Positions 8,599 through 17,751 of a stretch of DNA of 64,000 nt are shown piece by piece (position 1 is the first letter of the stretch; the number at the start of each line of letters is the position of its first letter). Source of the DNA: an uncultured Flavobacteriales bacterium (GTDB lineage: Bacteria > Bacteroidota > Bacteroidia > Flavobacteriales_G > Salibacteraceae). Where the stretch lies: assembly GCA_913062955.1 (NCBI GenBank), contig CAJXZP010000011.1:1-64000 (forward strand), in the 5' to 3' direction. The position numbers and the translations under genes are program-made. The notes beneath the pieces are model-generated. The model was not told the DNA's origin. It made no database searches and was given only the letters and a program-made list of their open reading frames with translations.

Positions 8599-9441
8599 AT
8601 GAAGATAAAATCCGGATTAATAGGTGCCGTTATAGGAACCACCCTAATGGTTTCATGTGGTTCTGAACCCCAAGAAAAAGTGGCCGATACAAAGGAGGTA
8701 GAGGAAGTAGTTCAAGAGGTGGAAGAAACCGAATATTTTGTATTACCCTCCACCGTTCAAATTGGAGATTTATTTAGAAACTCAGGTCTAACGTACGTTA
8801 ATGGATATACGTTAGATCCAGCTAAATCATCGACTTACAATACCACCTTCGATAAGTATTTTGCATTTGGTGCTTATTGGACGGATATGACGTATTGTGC
8901 CTTGAATGGACAAAGTCAGGAGGCTAGAAAATACTTGAAGGTGATCAAGGAGGTTTCTACCGATTTGGGTGCTGGTGAGGTATTTAATGATGAAGATTTA
9001 TTAAATCGTTTCGATAGAAATTTGGATAATAGCGATTCAATATTGTCTATTTTAATTGAAATTGATGAAAGAACGGACGCCTATGTGGATGATAATGATC
9101 AGGATGAATTTGCCTTGGTTGCCTTTGTAGGGGGATGGGTTGAAGGAATGTACCTGGGTGTTTCTACCACAACTTACGAAACACATTCGGAATTAACTGG
9201 GAAAATAATTGAGCAAATGGTTATTTTGGATCAGTTAGTTATTGGAATGACAAAGTATGAAGGTTCCAGTAAAAGAGTAGATCAAGTACTGGTTTCATTG
9301 AAAGACCTACAAAAATTTTTCAATGAAATTCCAGCTATAGCGGATATGGAAGGTCGTATTTCGGAGGTGAAAATCCCTTCTGCGGATATGCAGGTATTGG
9401 GGAATAAAATACTTGAATTAAGAGCTCTAATTGTTCAATAA
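8599..9441 (+). CDS. Lipoprotein of unknown function
   Basis: 280 residues from the ATG at 8599, chosen because it begins a clean lipoprotein signal (MKIKSGLIGAVIGTTLMVSC, Cys20). The frame is open further upstream but that part has no signal features. After an acidic linker the mature protein is mostly helical (EYFVLPSTVQIGDLF, later FVGGWVEGMYLGVSTT). I do not recognise a named family, though proteins like it are common in Flavobacteriales. The next gene starts 25 nt downstream behind a nearly identical TTAAAGATGAA context, so the two are probably one operon acting in the envelope. Confidence 0.7.
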   Translation: MKIKSGLIGAVIGTTLMVSCGSEPQEKVADTKEVEEVVQEVEETEYFVLPSTVQIGDLFRNSGLTYVNGYTLDPAKSSTYNTTFDKYFAFGAYWTDMTYCALNGQSQEARKYLKVIKEVSTDLGAGEVFNDEDLLNRFDRNLDNSDSILSILIEIDERTDAYVDDNDQDEFALVAFVGGWVEGMYLGVSTTTYETHSELTGKIIEQMVILDQLVIGMTKYEGSSKRVDQVLVSLKDLQKFFNEIPAIADMEGRISEVKIPSADMQVLGNKILELRALIVQ

Positions 9442-9466
9442 TAGAATGCCATTAAAAACATTAAAG

Positions 9467-10090
9467 ATGAAAATTAAAATCCTATCTGTACTTATACTAG
9501 TGTTTACATTAGGCGTGTCTTTTTCCACTTCGGCCCAAGAGGAGGGTGGTGACTTTTGGAACGAGAATGATGGAAAAACGCCATCAGAAACACCCAAACA
9601 AGAAAATAAACCTAAAGGAGCTACGGCTACCGTTAAACCCGTTAGTAATAGTTGTTCAAATAGAAATGAATTACGAGAAGAGGTGCGTTTATTAATTAGA
9701 CCATACCGTTATAACTTGGCTAAAACATCTACCATTAGTTACAAAAGATACCCTCAAAAAATGAAGGTACTTGTTCCTATTTACAATGATCAAGAGCATC
9801 GGATTATTTTTAGTACAAGGGGTTTGCCTCAAGATATTTTAATTACGGTATACGATAAAGCTTCCACAGAAAAGAAACGGAAAGCATTGTTTACATCGAC
9901 TCCTGGTGAGGTGATAAGTACTTTTGAATTACCAGCGGATTATAAAGAGTCTTATTTATTTGTGGAGTATGCAATTCCTGCTTCAGAAGCCGAGGACAGA
10001 TCTACTACTGTAAGAGGTTGTGTGGTGATGATGATGGGGTATTTGTTTTTACCTCCAGGGGATGCAGAAGAAACAATTACATCAGAGTAA
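9467..10090 (+). CDS. Secreted protein of unknown function
   Basis: 207 residues from the ATG at 9467. It has a Sec signal peptide (ILSVLILVFTLGVSFSTSAQ, cleaved after SAQ), a short Pro/Lys-rich linker, then a compact domain of about 150 residues with beta strands (YPQKMKVLVPIYNDQEHRII, GEVISTFELP). The last ~25 residues are hydrophobic (CVVMMMGYLFLPPG). No family recognised. It is co-oriented with the preceding lipoprotein gene at 25 nt and followed by a terminator, which supports a two-gene operon. Confidence 0.65.
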   Translation: MKIKILSVLILVFTLGVSFSTSAQEEGGDFWNENDGKTPSETPKQENKPKGATATVKPVSNSCSNRNELREEVRLLIRPYRYNLAKTSTISYKRYPQKMKVLVPIYNDQEHRIIFSTRGLPQDILITVYDKASTEKKRKALFTSTPGEVISTFELPADYKESYLFVEYAIPASEAEDRSTTVRGCVVMMMGYLFLPPGDAEETITSE

Positions 10091-10105
10091 AAAATAATTA
10101 CGTAC

Positions 10106-10136
10106 AGAAAAGCAGCTTTTTAGCTGCTTTTTTTTT
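10106..10136 (+). terminator. Terminator between convergent genes
   Basis: AAAAGCAGC / GCTGCTTTT stem, small TTTTTA loop and nine T. It ends the lipoprotein/secreted-protein operon. The A run on its 5' side may also serve the convergent acetyltransferase gene, whose stop codon lies right beside it. Confidence 0.85.
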
Positions 10137-10138
10137 GG

Positions 10139-10780
10139 TTATTTTAACGGAAGAGAATCTATTTCATTTTGTAATATTTCAAAATATTGACCAAGATGAT
10201 AACCGTCTACAAAGGAGTGATGAACCTCTACAGAAATAGGCATTAACAGGTGATCCCCTTGCTTAAAGTATTTACCAAATACAATTCTCGGAATGCTGTC
10301 TTCTGTTTCCAACCTACGAGCGTGTTGAAACGAGGTGAATGATATCCAAGGAATAACGGAGTAGAAAATCATATTTGCATCTCCATTACGGGGAGTGAAA
10401 TCGGGGTTCGCTTTTAATTCCGTGATGGCTTGTTCTCCATATTGATGGAATTCAGCCACTTCGGAGGTAGGCTTGAAATAACAAAAGGCAAATGATTTGT
10501 TTTCTAATAAAATGGTGCAACCTGCTTGTGTTCTTTCATAGAGTCGAACCTGATCCTTTACCAATCGGTATCTGAAATTTGGAATTTGTGAAATTGTTTT
10601 TTGAGATAAAAACAAGGACATGATTAGAAATTGGAAATTGTTTTCTTTACAATACTGACGTAACCGACTGACGTCCACATTTGCAGTAATGTTGTAAAAT
10701 GGGACCTCAAATGTTTTAAAAAACTCGAAGGTAGATTTACGGTCCCAGTTCTCTGGTTGTTCAATAGTATATTTCTCCAT
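10139..10780 (-). CDS. Chloramphenicol acetyltransferase (type A) family protein
   Basis: 213 residues, the size of a CatA monomer. The catalytic motif HHSFVDG near the C-terminus (family HHxxxDG) is intact, with the preceding ISVEV strand. The N-terminal half contains the substrate-side segment (PFYNITANVDVSRLRQYC). CatA enzymes are trimers that acetylate chloramphenicol from acetyl-CoA. Chromosomal homologues in environmental bacteria often act on other substrates, and some do not confer resistance. No mobile element, second resistance gene or translation-attenuation leader is seen nearby, so it looks like a resident gene. A TAAATTTG promoter box sits 20 nt upstream. Confidence 0.88.
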   Translation of the reverse strand: MEKYTIEQPENWDRKSTFEFFKTFEVPFYNITANVDVSRLRQYCKENNFQFLIMSLFLSQKTISQIPNFRYRLVKDQVRLYERTQAGCTILLENKSFAFCYFKPTSEVAEFHQYGEQAITELKANPDFTPRNGDANMIFYSVIPWISFTSFQHARRLETEDSIPRIVFGKYFKQGDHLLMPISVEVHHSFVDGYHLGQYFEILQNEIDSLPLK

Positions 10781-10799
10781 ATTGGTGTTTTCAAGTGTG

Positions 10800-10807
10800 C
10801 AAATTTA
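10800..10807 (-). promoter_or_regulatory. -7 promoter box of the CAT-family gene
   Basis: TAAATTTG on the minus strand, an exact TAnnTTTG match placed 20 nt before the ATG at 10780. Confidence 0.55.
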
Positions 10808-10865
10808 AGGGCTGGGTAGAGTATACCAATTGAATTTTTGTATGTTCGTGTGAAATATTAAGTCT

Positions 10866-11318
10866 ATGAAAAAAATTATCGGTCTTGCGCTATTATTTGT
10901 GGTCTATTTTACCTCATGTACGCTGCAACCTTCAGAGGTAGAGGAAGGTAATTCTATAGCGAAGGAAATGGTGATTAGTGAGCTATTTCTACAGCAAGAG
11001 AGTTGGAATAATGGAGATATTGACGCGTTTATGAACGGGTATTGGAAGCACGATAGTTTAATGTTTGTGAGTGGAGATCGTATTTCTTATGGATGGCAAA
11101 AGGTAACCGATAATTACAAACGAAAGTATAGCTCCAAGGAATTGATGGGAGAACTGACCTTTAAAATAGAAAAAGTGGATGTTCTAGCTAATGATGCCGT
11201 AATTGTAATTGGCCAATGGGATATTAAAAATGAGGCATCCGAATTTGGAGGGAAGTTTAGCTTGTTATGGCGAAAAATAAACGGAGAATGGAAGATTGTT
11301 ATCGACCATACCTCCTAA
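10866..11318 (+). CDS. NTF2-like (DUF4440/SnoaL-type) lipoprotein
   Basis: 150 residues. A lipoprotein signal with lipobox F-T-S-C (Cys18) is followed by a single NTF2-like domain: QQESWNNGDIDAFMNGYW, then GDRISYGWQKVTDNYKRKY, then the C-terminal strand pair SLLWRKINGEWKIVIDHTS. This cone-shaped fold binds small molecules or serves as a simple enzyme (DUF4440 group). No catalytic residues can be assigned with confidence. It is convergent with the JmjC-type gene, 6 nt apart. Confidence 0.78.
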   Translation: MKKIIGLALLFVVYFTSCTLQPSEVEEGNSIAKEMVISELFLQQESWNNGDIDAFMNGYWKHDSLMFVSGDRISYGWQKVTDNYKRKYSSKELMGELTFKIEKVDVLANDAVIVIGQWDIKNEASEFGGKFSLLWRKINGEWKIVIDHTS

Positions 11319-11324
11319 TATTTT

Positions 11325-12197
11325 TTATAAACGAGCATTGACTCTATTAATACTCATTTTACGTTTGCGTTCAAACCATTTTTTTCCAAAAAGGATGTTC
11401 ATGGTTTTGTCAAATGGCATGGTAAACCCCATGAAAATCGCTCCTTTAAATAAGGTTAAAGGATTTCTAGCTAACATTCTGTAAGAAACAGAAATACCAC
11501 CGTTTAGATAGGTATTATAGTGCCAGTAGCCACTTGGCATAAATATACCATCACCCGCTTCTTGAATTATTTCATACCCTTGTGCCTTTTTTAGCCCCGG
11601 CCATTTTTCCAAATCAACATTATCCAAATCAGCTAAAGAATGGGTGTTAAAAGGGACCTGATACAAAAACTTACTTTGATCCGGAGGAAATAGAACTACT
11701 CTTTTACGCCCATAAATTTGGGTAAGTAGTACGTTCGAATTATCCACATCATAGTGCAAGCGTACCCCCGTATCTTTACCGCCTAAAAACATAAAACCAA
11801 AGGTTTTCATTAATCCCCTGTTAATGAATTTCGGACACGAAAAGTCTTTTTTAAGCATAGGGAAATGTTTGTACAAATCGTATCTAAACATTCGTATACT
11901 TGTCGGCTCGTCTTTGGTAATTAAATCCAAAAACTCTTTAAATGGCATTTTAAAATCGGGATTAACCGTAGTAGAATACGTATGGCTGATGTTGTTATCA
12001 TCAAATACACCGACTTTTATATCCCCCATTTCTTGCTTAAACCAATCCATAGTCCACTTTTCACCTGCAGGTTGTAGATTAGCTAATCCTTTTAATAGAA
12101 CTGGCTTTTGTGGAATTAAATATTTCTTACGGAAATCTTCAATACTTAGTTCACTTGCGTTTTCAACCGCACAAGTTAGATTTAAGTTTAATTTCAT
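11325..12197 (-). CDS. Cupin/JmjC-type Fe(II)/2-oxoglutarate oxygenase
   Basis: 290 residues from the ATG at 12197. The frame reaches 12212, but a promoter box (12210-12217) covers that first codon. Family features of cupin-8/JmjC hydroxylases: KPVLLKGL near the N-terminus, the H-x-D iron pair in VRLHYDVDNSN, YGRKRVVLFPPDQ, and the distal iron His in MPSGYWHYN. Members hydroxylate protein side chains or small molecules using Fe(II), O2 and 2-oxoglutarate. The target cannot be told from sequence. The gene stands alone, convergent with the NTF2-like gene. Confidence 0.85.
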   Translation of the reverse strand: MKLNLNLTCAVENASELSIEDFRKKYLIPQKPVLLKGLANLQPAGEKWTMDWFKQEMGDIKVGVFDDNNISHTYSTTVNPDFKMPFKEFLDLITKDEPTSIRMFRYDLYKHFPMLKKDFSCPKFINRGLMKTFGFMFLGGKDTGVRLHYDVDNSNVLLTQIYGRKRVVLFPPDQSKFLYQVPFNTHSLADLDNVDLEKWPGLKKAQGYEIIQEAGDGIFMPSGYWHYNTYLNGGISVSYRMLARNPLTLFKGAIFMGFTMPFDKTMNILFGKKWFERKRKMSINRVNARL

Positions 12198-12209
12198 ACC
12201 TCTTTCAAA

Positions 12210-12217
12210 CAAATTTA
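12210..12217 (-). promoter_or_regulatory. -7 promoter box of the JmjC-type gene
   Basis: TAAATTTG on the minus strand, exact TAnnTTTG, 13 nt upstream of the ATG at 12197. Its position argues against the upstream ATG at 12212. Confidence 0.6.
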
Positions 12218-12339
12218 TATTTCAGAATAAATGGATGGAAATTCGTCCAATTTTTCGGAAGCGAAATTACATGGAAAAGGAATACCAAACATCATTATTT
12301 GTGGTGAATTGTGAGTACTATTCACATAGTTTTTAACCA

Positions 12340-12373
12340 AAAATGCCGCCTTCTTGAAGAAGGAAGCATTTTA
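12340..12373 (-). terminator. Terminator of clpB
   Basis: Minus strand: ATGC, CCTTCTT, one-base turn, AAGAAGG, GCAT with small internal mismatches, then five T. It lies about 20 nt past the clpB stop. Confidence 0.75.
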
Positions 12374-12391
12374 TAAGGGTAATTGCGTCTT

Positions 12392-14986
12392 TTATTTATT
12401 AATGAAGAAAAATTGTTCGTCTTTAGCGTCAATAGAAATGGCGGATCCCGAATGAATTTCGCCCAATAAAATGCTCTTGGAGAGTTGATTTAGTATCTCT
12501 CTTTGAATAACCCTTTTTACGGGTCTCGCTCCAAATTGGGGATCAAAGCCTTGGGAGGATAATAGTTTTATTGCCGCATCGGTAGCCGATATTTTTACAT
12601 CTTGCTTAGCCAATGTTTTTCTTACGCTCTCAAATTGTAAACGAACAACTTCCGTGATATTTGACTCATTAAGAGGTAAGAACATGACGGTTTCATCAAT
12701 ACGGTTTAGGAATTCTGGTTTTAACGTTTTTTTCAGTATTTCCATCAACTTAATATGGGTAAATTTCACTATGGTTTCCGGGATTTCTTCGGTATACCCC
12801 GAAAACTCTTCCCTTATGGTATCTGAACCAATATTAGAGGTCATAATAATGATGGTGTTTTTAAAGTTGGCCACACGTCCTTTATTATCTGTTAACCTAC
12901 CATCGTCCAATACTTGAAGCAAGGTGTTGAACACGTCTGGATGTGCTTTCTCTATTTCATCTAATAAAACCACTGAATATGGTTTTCTTCGTACCGCTTC
13001 CGTAAGTTGACCTCCTTCATCGTAACCTACGTATCCCGGAGGGGCTCCAACCAAACGGGAAACGGAATGACGCTCTTGATACTCACTCATATCAATTCGT
13101 GTGATAGCATTTTCATTATCGAATAAAAATTCAGCTAAGGCTTTGGCTAATTCCGTTTTACCTACTCCCGTTGTACCCAAAAAGAGGAATGATCCTATTG
13201 GGCGGTCTTGATCTTGTAGTCCAGCTCTAGATCGTCTTACGGCATCACTTACCGCTCCTATTGCCTCTTCCTGTCCAACCACTCGTTTGTGGAGTTCGTT
13301 TTCTAAATTAAGGAGTTTTTCACGTTCGCTCTGTAGCATTTTACTCACGGGTATACCGCTCCATTTGGCTACTACTTCGGCAATATCTTCGGAATCTACC
13401 TCTTCTTTTATGAGTACAGATCCCTTTTCTTTAAGTGCATTAAACTTTTCCCCAAAGGATTTTAGTTGTTCTTCCGCCTCCACCAGTTTTCCGTATCGGA
13501 TTTCTGCAACCAGTGCAAAGTTTCCATCTCTTTCTGCTTTTGTAGCATCTAGTTTTAGTTGTTCCATTTGTTCCTTGGTATTTTGAATACCCGAAACCAC
13601 CTCTTTTTCACCTTGCCATTGGGCTTTCAATGCATTTCTAGAATCACTAATGTCGGCTATTTCTTTATTAAGACGTTTTAATTTTAGGGTGTCCTTTTCT
13701 CTCTTAATAGCTTCCCTTTCAATTTCTAATTGTCGAATTTTCCGTTCGAGTTCATCTAGTTCAGCGGGCATGGAATTCATTTCCATGCGCATTTTGGCCG
13801 AGGCTTCATCTATTAAATCAATGGCTTTATCGGGAAGAAATCGATCGGTAATATAGCGTTGAGATAATTCGACCGCTGCAATAATTGCTTCATCTTTAAT
13901 TCGGACCTTATGGTGGCTTTCATATTTCTCCTTAATACCGCGAAGTATAGAGATCGCATCTTCATCTGAGGGTTCATTAACAAGTATTTTCTGAAACCGT
14001 CTTTCCAAGGCTTTGTCCTTCTCAAAGAATTTCTGATACTCTTCTAGAGTGGTGGCACCAATAGCTTTTAATTCTCCACGAGCCAAGGCGGGTTTCAAAA
14101 TATTTGCAGCATCCATAGCACCTTCACCTTTACCGGCACCCACTAGGGTATGGATCTCGTCAATAAACAAGACGATTTCGCCATTGGCTGAGGTAACTTC
14201 TTTGATCACTGATTTGAGGCGTTCTTCGAACTCTCCTTTAAATTTCGCTCCAGCTATCAAAGCTCCCATGTCTAAAGAATAAATGATTTTGCTTTTTAGG
14301 TTTTCTGGTACATCACCATCAATAATTCGATGGGCAATTCCTTCGGCTATGGCCGTTTTCCCAACCCCAGGTTCTCCAATGAGAATGGGATTATTTTTTG
14401 TTCTTCTGGACAATATTTGAAGAACTCTTCTAATTTCTTCATCTCGGCCAATTACCGGGTCTAACTTACCATCCTTAGCTAACTGATTAAGATTTATAGC
14501 GTACTTGGATAAAGACTGGTAATTTGCTTCTGCATTTTGGCTGCTTACCTTTTCTCCTTTTCTTAATTCTGAAATGGCGGTGGCTAAATCTTTTTCATTT
14601 AATCCACTATCTTTCAACATACGAGAAATTTGATCATTACCTGCAAGTAAACCATAGAGAATGTGTTCAATAGAGGTGAACTCATCTCCCATTTTTGATG
14701 ATTTCTTTTCAGCGGAAGCCAGTGCCTTTGAGGCGTCATTGGAAAGGTAGGTTTTTCCGCCATCTACTTTAGGATAAGAATTGAGGATACTATCAACAGC
14801 CATTTGGAAGTGATTAAAATTTACCCCTAGTTTCTTTAACAGGAATGGGATCACATTTTCATCTACTTGAAGAATTGCCTTTAATAAATGCCCTGTTTCA
14901 ATGGCTTGATTTCCAATTGACAAGGTGATGTTTTGAGCAAATTGTGCGGCTTCTTGGGACTTTATGGTGAATTTATCGAAGTTCAT
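12392..14986 (-). CDS. clpB: ATP-dependent disaggregase ClpB
   Basis: 864 residues, standard ClpB length. An N-terminal Clp repeat domain (1-145) is followed by AAA+ module 1 with Walker A GEPGVGKT (204-211) and Walker [16 protein letters not shown] coiled-coil M domain (~410-530, rich in Glu/Lys) marks ClpB rather than ClpA/ClpC. AAA+ module 2 has [10 protein letters not shown] and the sensor GARPVKR. With the DnaK system it threads aggregated proteins for refolding. It has its own terminator and no co-oriented partner, so it is probably a single-gene unit. I could not pick out a heat-shock promoter with confidence. Confidence 0.97.
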   Translation of the reverse strand: MNFDKFTIKSQEAAQFAQNITLSIGNQAIETGHLLKAILQVDENVIPFLLKKLGVNFNHFQMAVDSILNSYPKVDGGKTYLSNDASKALASAEKKSSKMGDEFTSIEHILYGLLAGNDQISRMLKDSGLNEKDLATAISELRKGEKVSSQNAEANYQSLSKYAINLNQLAKDGKLDPVIGRDEEIRRVLQILSRRTKNNPILIGEPGVGKTAIAEGIAHRIIDGDVPENLKSKIIYSLDMGALIAGAKFKGEFEERLKSVIKEVTSANGEIVLFIDEIHTLVGAGKGEGAMDAANILKPALARGELKAIGATTLEEYQKFFEKDKALERRFQKILVNEPSDEDAISILRGIKEKYESHHKVRIKDEAIIAAVELSQRYITDRFLPDKAIDLIDEASAKMRMEMNSMPAELDELERKIRQLEIEREAIKREKDTLKLKRLNKEIADISDSRNALKAQWQGEKEVVSGIQNTKEQMEQLKLDATKAERDGNFALVAEIRYGKLVEAEEQLKSFGEKFNALKEKGSVLIKEEVDSEDIAEVVAKWSGIPVSKMLQSEREKLLNLENELHKRVVGQEEAIGAVSDAVRRSRAGLQDQDRPIGSFLFLGTTGVGKTELAKALAEFLFDNENAITRIDMSEYQERHSVSRLVGAPPGYVGYDEGGQLTEAVRRKPYSVVLLDEIEKAHPDVFNTLLQVLDDGRLTDNKGRVANFKNTIIIMTSNIGSDTIREEFSGYTEEIPETIVKFTHIKLMEILKKTLKPEFLNRIDETVMFLPLNESNITEVVRLQFESVRKTLAKQDVKISATDAAIKLLSSQGFDPQFGARPVKRVIQREILNQLSKSILLGEIHSGSAISIDAKDEQFFFINK

Positions 14987-15154
14987 ATTTCTTTTTTATT
15001 AGGATTTGATTGCACATGGTCAATTATTAATCCAACTAAAAAAAAAGGGTATACTAGGAAGATATGGCATTCAATAGCTTATAAATCAGAATTTATGTCG
15101 TGTTTTAGTAAATAAGGTATGTAATAATGGCGTGAACGGAGCGGAAAATAAATC

Positions 15155-15186
15155 AAAAAAAAAGCCTATCAGAAAACTGATAGGCT
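15155..15186 (-). terminator. Terminator of the Cys-rich lipoprotein gene
   Basis: Minus strand: perfect GCCTATCAG / CTGATAGGC stem with a TTTT loop followed by nine T, about 20 nt past the stop. Confidence 0.9.
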
Positions 15187-15206
15187 TCAATTAAGAATTT
15201 AATTTC

Positions 15207-15695
15207 TTAGTGACCACATTTGTGCTCACCGTTTTGGTCTTCACCACATTTGTGTGCTTCGGTGGAGTCAGCGTCCCCATGACCACATTTAGCTTCAGCG
15301 CATTTACCTTCACCACATTTCATAGAAGCATCCTTGGAACAACAAGCTTTTTTGCAGTCTTTTTCACAAGTTTTACTTTTTTTAGAACATTTCTTTTTGC
15401 ACGCTGCAGTTTTATCCGCACACGCTTTTTGACATTCATCATCACATTTGGTACAGTCTACACCACAAATGCCATCACATTCTATTTCACATGAAGAATC
15501 ACATTTAACCGTACATTTCGCAGATTTAGAACATTTTTTCTTACATGTTTTTTTCGTGTCAGTTTGGGTAGAATCTGATGTTTCTACTTTAGCAGGTTCT
15601 GGAGTTTCGGTTGGTTTTGTTTCGCTGGAACAAGAAGTTGCAATTAAACTAGTTACGAATAGAGTGCCTAAAAGGACAGATTTGAATAATTTCAT
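15207..15695 (-). CDS. Cysteine/histidine-rich lipoprotein
   Basis: 162 residues from the ATG at 15695, chosen because it begins a lipoprotein signal (MKLFKSVLLGTLFVTSLIA, lipobox A-T-S-C). A Thr/Glu/Pro linker follows, then a region of about 75 residues with Cys at nearly every fourth position (C-x3-C repeated), Lys-rich between the Cys. The C-terminal tail has KCGEGKC, EAKCGHG, HKCG and HKCGH. I count 22 Cys beyond the lipobox Cys. The spacing and the His-rich tail suggest metal binding at the cell envelope (Cu, Zn or Ni), but no named family is recognised. It is monocistronic with a strong terminator. Confidence 0.8.
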   Translation of the reverse strand: MKLFKSVLLGTLFVTSLIATSCSSETKPTETPEPAKVETSDSTQTDTKKTCKKKCSKSAKCTVKCDSSCEIECDGICGVDCTKCDDECQKACADKTAACKKKCSKKSKTCEKDCKKACCSKDASMKCGEGKCAEAKCGHGDADSTEAHKCGEDQNGEHKCGH

Positions 15696-15813
15696 TTTAT
15701 TTTTATTGATAGTTGGGGGTAAAAGTAAGTTGAAACCCTTGAACAAGCAGAGTTTTTAACTCAAAATTAAGTGGAAATGTTTCCTATTTCAAATAAATAT
15801 TTAATTTACCATT

Positions 15814-16818
15814 ATGAAAAATATATTCTATACTTTTTTGATGGTATTGCTTGTCTTGAACCTTCCTGCACAGGATACTATTTCTTTTATTAATGGAGAT
15901 CAAATTATGGGCGAATTGAAATCCTTAGATAAGGGGGTTATTCAATTTGAAACCGGTTATAGTGATTCCGACTTTAAAATAGTATGGGAGGATGTATCCC
16001 AATTAACTACGTCTACTATTTTTCTCATTACCCTTTCTAATGGAGAGCGGTTATCGGGTTCCATTTCTTCAACAGATTCCCTCGGATTAGTTTTAAATAC
16101 ATCCAATGGGTCACGAACGGTTAAGAGGGATGATATTGTTTATTTGAAATCTTTAGAAGATGGATTTTGGAGTCAAGTGTATGCAAATGTGGATGTCGGG
16201 TTTAGTATTACTAAGTCTAAAAATTTAAAACAAGTTACGGGATCAGCCGGAATGGGATATTTAGGTGAAATGTGGTCTTGGGATACTCGAATCAATACCT
16301 TGTACTCTAGTCAGGACTCTGTTCAAGATACCCGAAGAACAGATGGGATTGTTTCCGCTAATTTCTTTTTACCCCATGATTGGTTTTTACTGGGAGCTGT
16401 AGACTTCCTTTCTAATACCGAACAATTGCTGGATTTAAGAACCAATACTAGATTGGGTTTGGGATATTATTTGGTGCATAAAAATCACTGGTATTGGAAC
16501 GTGGCTTTAGGTGGTGCGTTTGTGGATGAGCAATACAGTAGTGGGGAGTCAGCCAAGCAATCTATGGAGTCCTTTTTGGGAACAGAATTGAATTTATTTG
16601 ATATGGGTGATTTTAGCTTGTTTACCAAGGTGACAGCTTATCCTGGGATTACCGAAAAAGGGAGGTTTAGAACGGATTTCAAAATGGATTTAAAATATAA
16701 TTTGCCGTTCGACTTTTATGTGAAAGGTGGATTTACGGTTAATTATGATAACCAACCTACTCTTGGTGCACCGGAAACGGATTATGTTTTAAATACAGGA
16801 CTGGGTTGGGAATGGTAA
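15814..16818 (+). CDS. DUF481 family outer-membrane protein
   Basis: 334 residues. A signal peptide (LMVLLVLNLPAQ) is followed by an N-terminal beta domain of about 100 residues that repeats 'D...FINGDQIMGELKSL' and 'LSNGERLSGSISSTDSL', then a DUF481 beta-barrel with alternating aromatic strands (WSWDTRINTLYSS, FKMDLKYNLPFDFYVKGGF) ending in W-E-W at the C-terminus, typical of barrels inserted by BamA. DUF481/YdiY proteins are induced by salt or acid in other bacteria. No other function is known to me. Single gene, convergent with miaA. Confidence 0.82.
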   Translation: MKNIFYTFLMVLLVLNLPAQDTISFINGDQIMGELKSLDKGVIQFETGYSDSDFKIVWEDVSQLTTSTIFLITLSNGERLSGSISSTDSLGLVLNTSNGSRTVKRDDIVYLKSLEDGFWSQVYANVDVGFSITKSKNLKQVTGSAGMGYLGEMWSWDTRINTLYSSQDSVQDTRRTDGIVSANFFLPHDWFLLGAVDFLSNTEQLLDLRTNTRLGLGYYLVHKNHWYWNVALGGAFVDEQYSSGESAKQSMESFLGTELNLFDMGDFSLFTKVTAYPGITEKGRFRTDFKMDLKYNLPFDFYVKGGFTVNYDNQPTLGAPETDYVLNTGLGWEW

Positions 16819-16848
16819 TCAAGTAAAATATGGAGTTATAGCCAGCTC

Positions 16849-17748
16849 TTAGGAATTGGCTTCTTTTAGCACCTCATAAATAGATTCGGGGTTAGTCGCA
16901 CTTACCCAACGGTAGGATGGATCTCGTCTAAACCAAGTAAGTTGTCTTTTCGCATAACGCCTTGAATTACGTTTTATGAGAGCAATTGCCGTTTCTTTAG
17001 TATGTACTCCTTTAAAATAATCAAACAACTCCTTATAACCTACGGTATTTAAAGAATTAAGATGTTGATATTCCATAAGGTCCTGGACTTCCTTTTCCAA
17101 ACCTTTTTGCATCATCAGATCTACCCGTTTATTAATTCTATCATACAATTCTTCTCTGGGCCTATCCAATACAAATTTCAAGATCTTAAAGGGTCTTTTA
17201 TCCTGTTGACCTTGTCTTAATTCGGTATAAGTTTTGTTAGAAGATAAGCAGATCTCCAGAGCTCGTATGACTCTCTGTGGATTGTCTAAATCTACTTTAT
17301 GGGCGTATTCAGGATCTAATTGTTGAAGTTTTTCGGTTAAAATGGCTAAACCATCTTCTTTAAATTGGTTTCTAAGTTCCTCTCTTATTTCCGTAGGAAT
17401 GATCGGCATATCATCAAAACCTTGAGTAATTGCATCAATAAATAAACCAGATCCACCCGTTAAAATAACGAAATCGTGTTTTTCAAAAAGGGTTTGGATC
17501 ACAGGAAGAGCCAAACGTTCAAATTTCCCTGCATTAATATCGTCCAACACAGAATGAGAGTCCACAAAGTGATGAATCACGCCATTCATTTCTTGGGGTG
17601 TTGGCTTGGCCGTACCAATGGCCATTTCTTTATAGAATTGACGAGAATCGCACGAAACAATATCGGATTGAAGTTTTTTGGCTAATGAAACACTTACCGC
17701 TGTTTTTCCACAGGCAGTAGGACCAGTTATGACAATTAGCGTTTTCAA
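16849..17748 (-). CDS. miaA: tRNA dimethylallyltransferase MiaA
   Basis: 299 residues. P-loop GPTACGKT (9-16), then SCDSRQFYKEMAIGTAKPT, GGSGLFIDAI and the C-terminal NSRRYAKRQLTWFRRD, all MiaA signatures. It adds a dimethylallyl group to A37 of tRNAs reading UNN codons. The start codon is TTG (17748), three nt after the stop of the upstream gene, and no ATG lies nearby in frame, so translation is probably coupled. It is the third gene of cca / PRiA4_ORF3-like / miaA. Confidence 0.96.
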   Translation of the reverse strand: MKTLIVITGPTACGKTAVSVSLAKKLQSDIVSCDSRQFYKEMAIGTAKPTPQEMNGVIHHFVDSHSVLDDINAGKFERLALPVIQTLFEKHDFVILTGGSGLFIDAITQGFDDMPIIPTEIREELRNQFKEDGLAILTEKLQQLDPEYAHKVDLDNPQRVIRALEICLSSNKTYTELRQGQQDKRPFKILKFVLDRPREELYDRINKRVDLMMQKGLEKEVQDLMEYQHLNSLNTVGYKELFDYFKGVHTKETAIALIKRNSRRYAKRQLTWFRRDPSYRWVSATNPESIYEVLKEANS

Positions 17749-17751
17749 GTT

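Noticed and set aside
15210-15759. Two plus-strand frames opposite the Cys-rich lipoprotein gene
   Set aside because: They arise from reading the reverse of Cys/Lys-rich codons (Thr/Phe/Val-rich, no structure).
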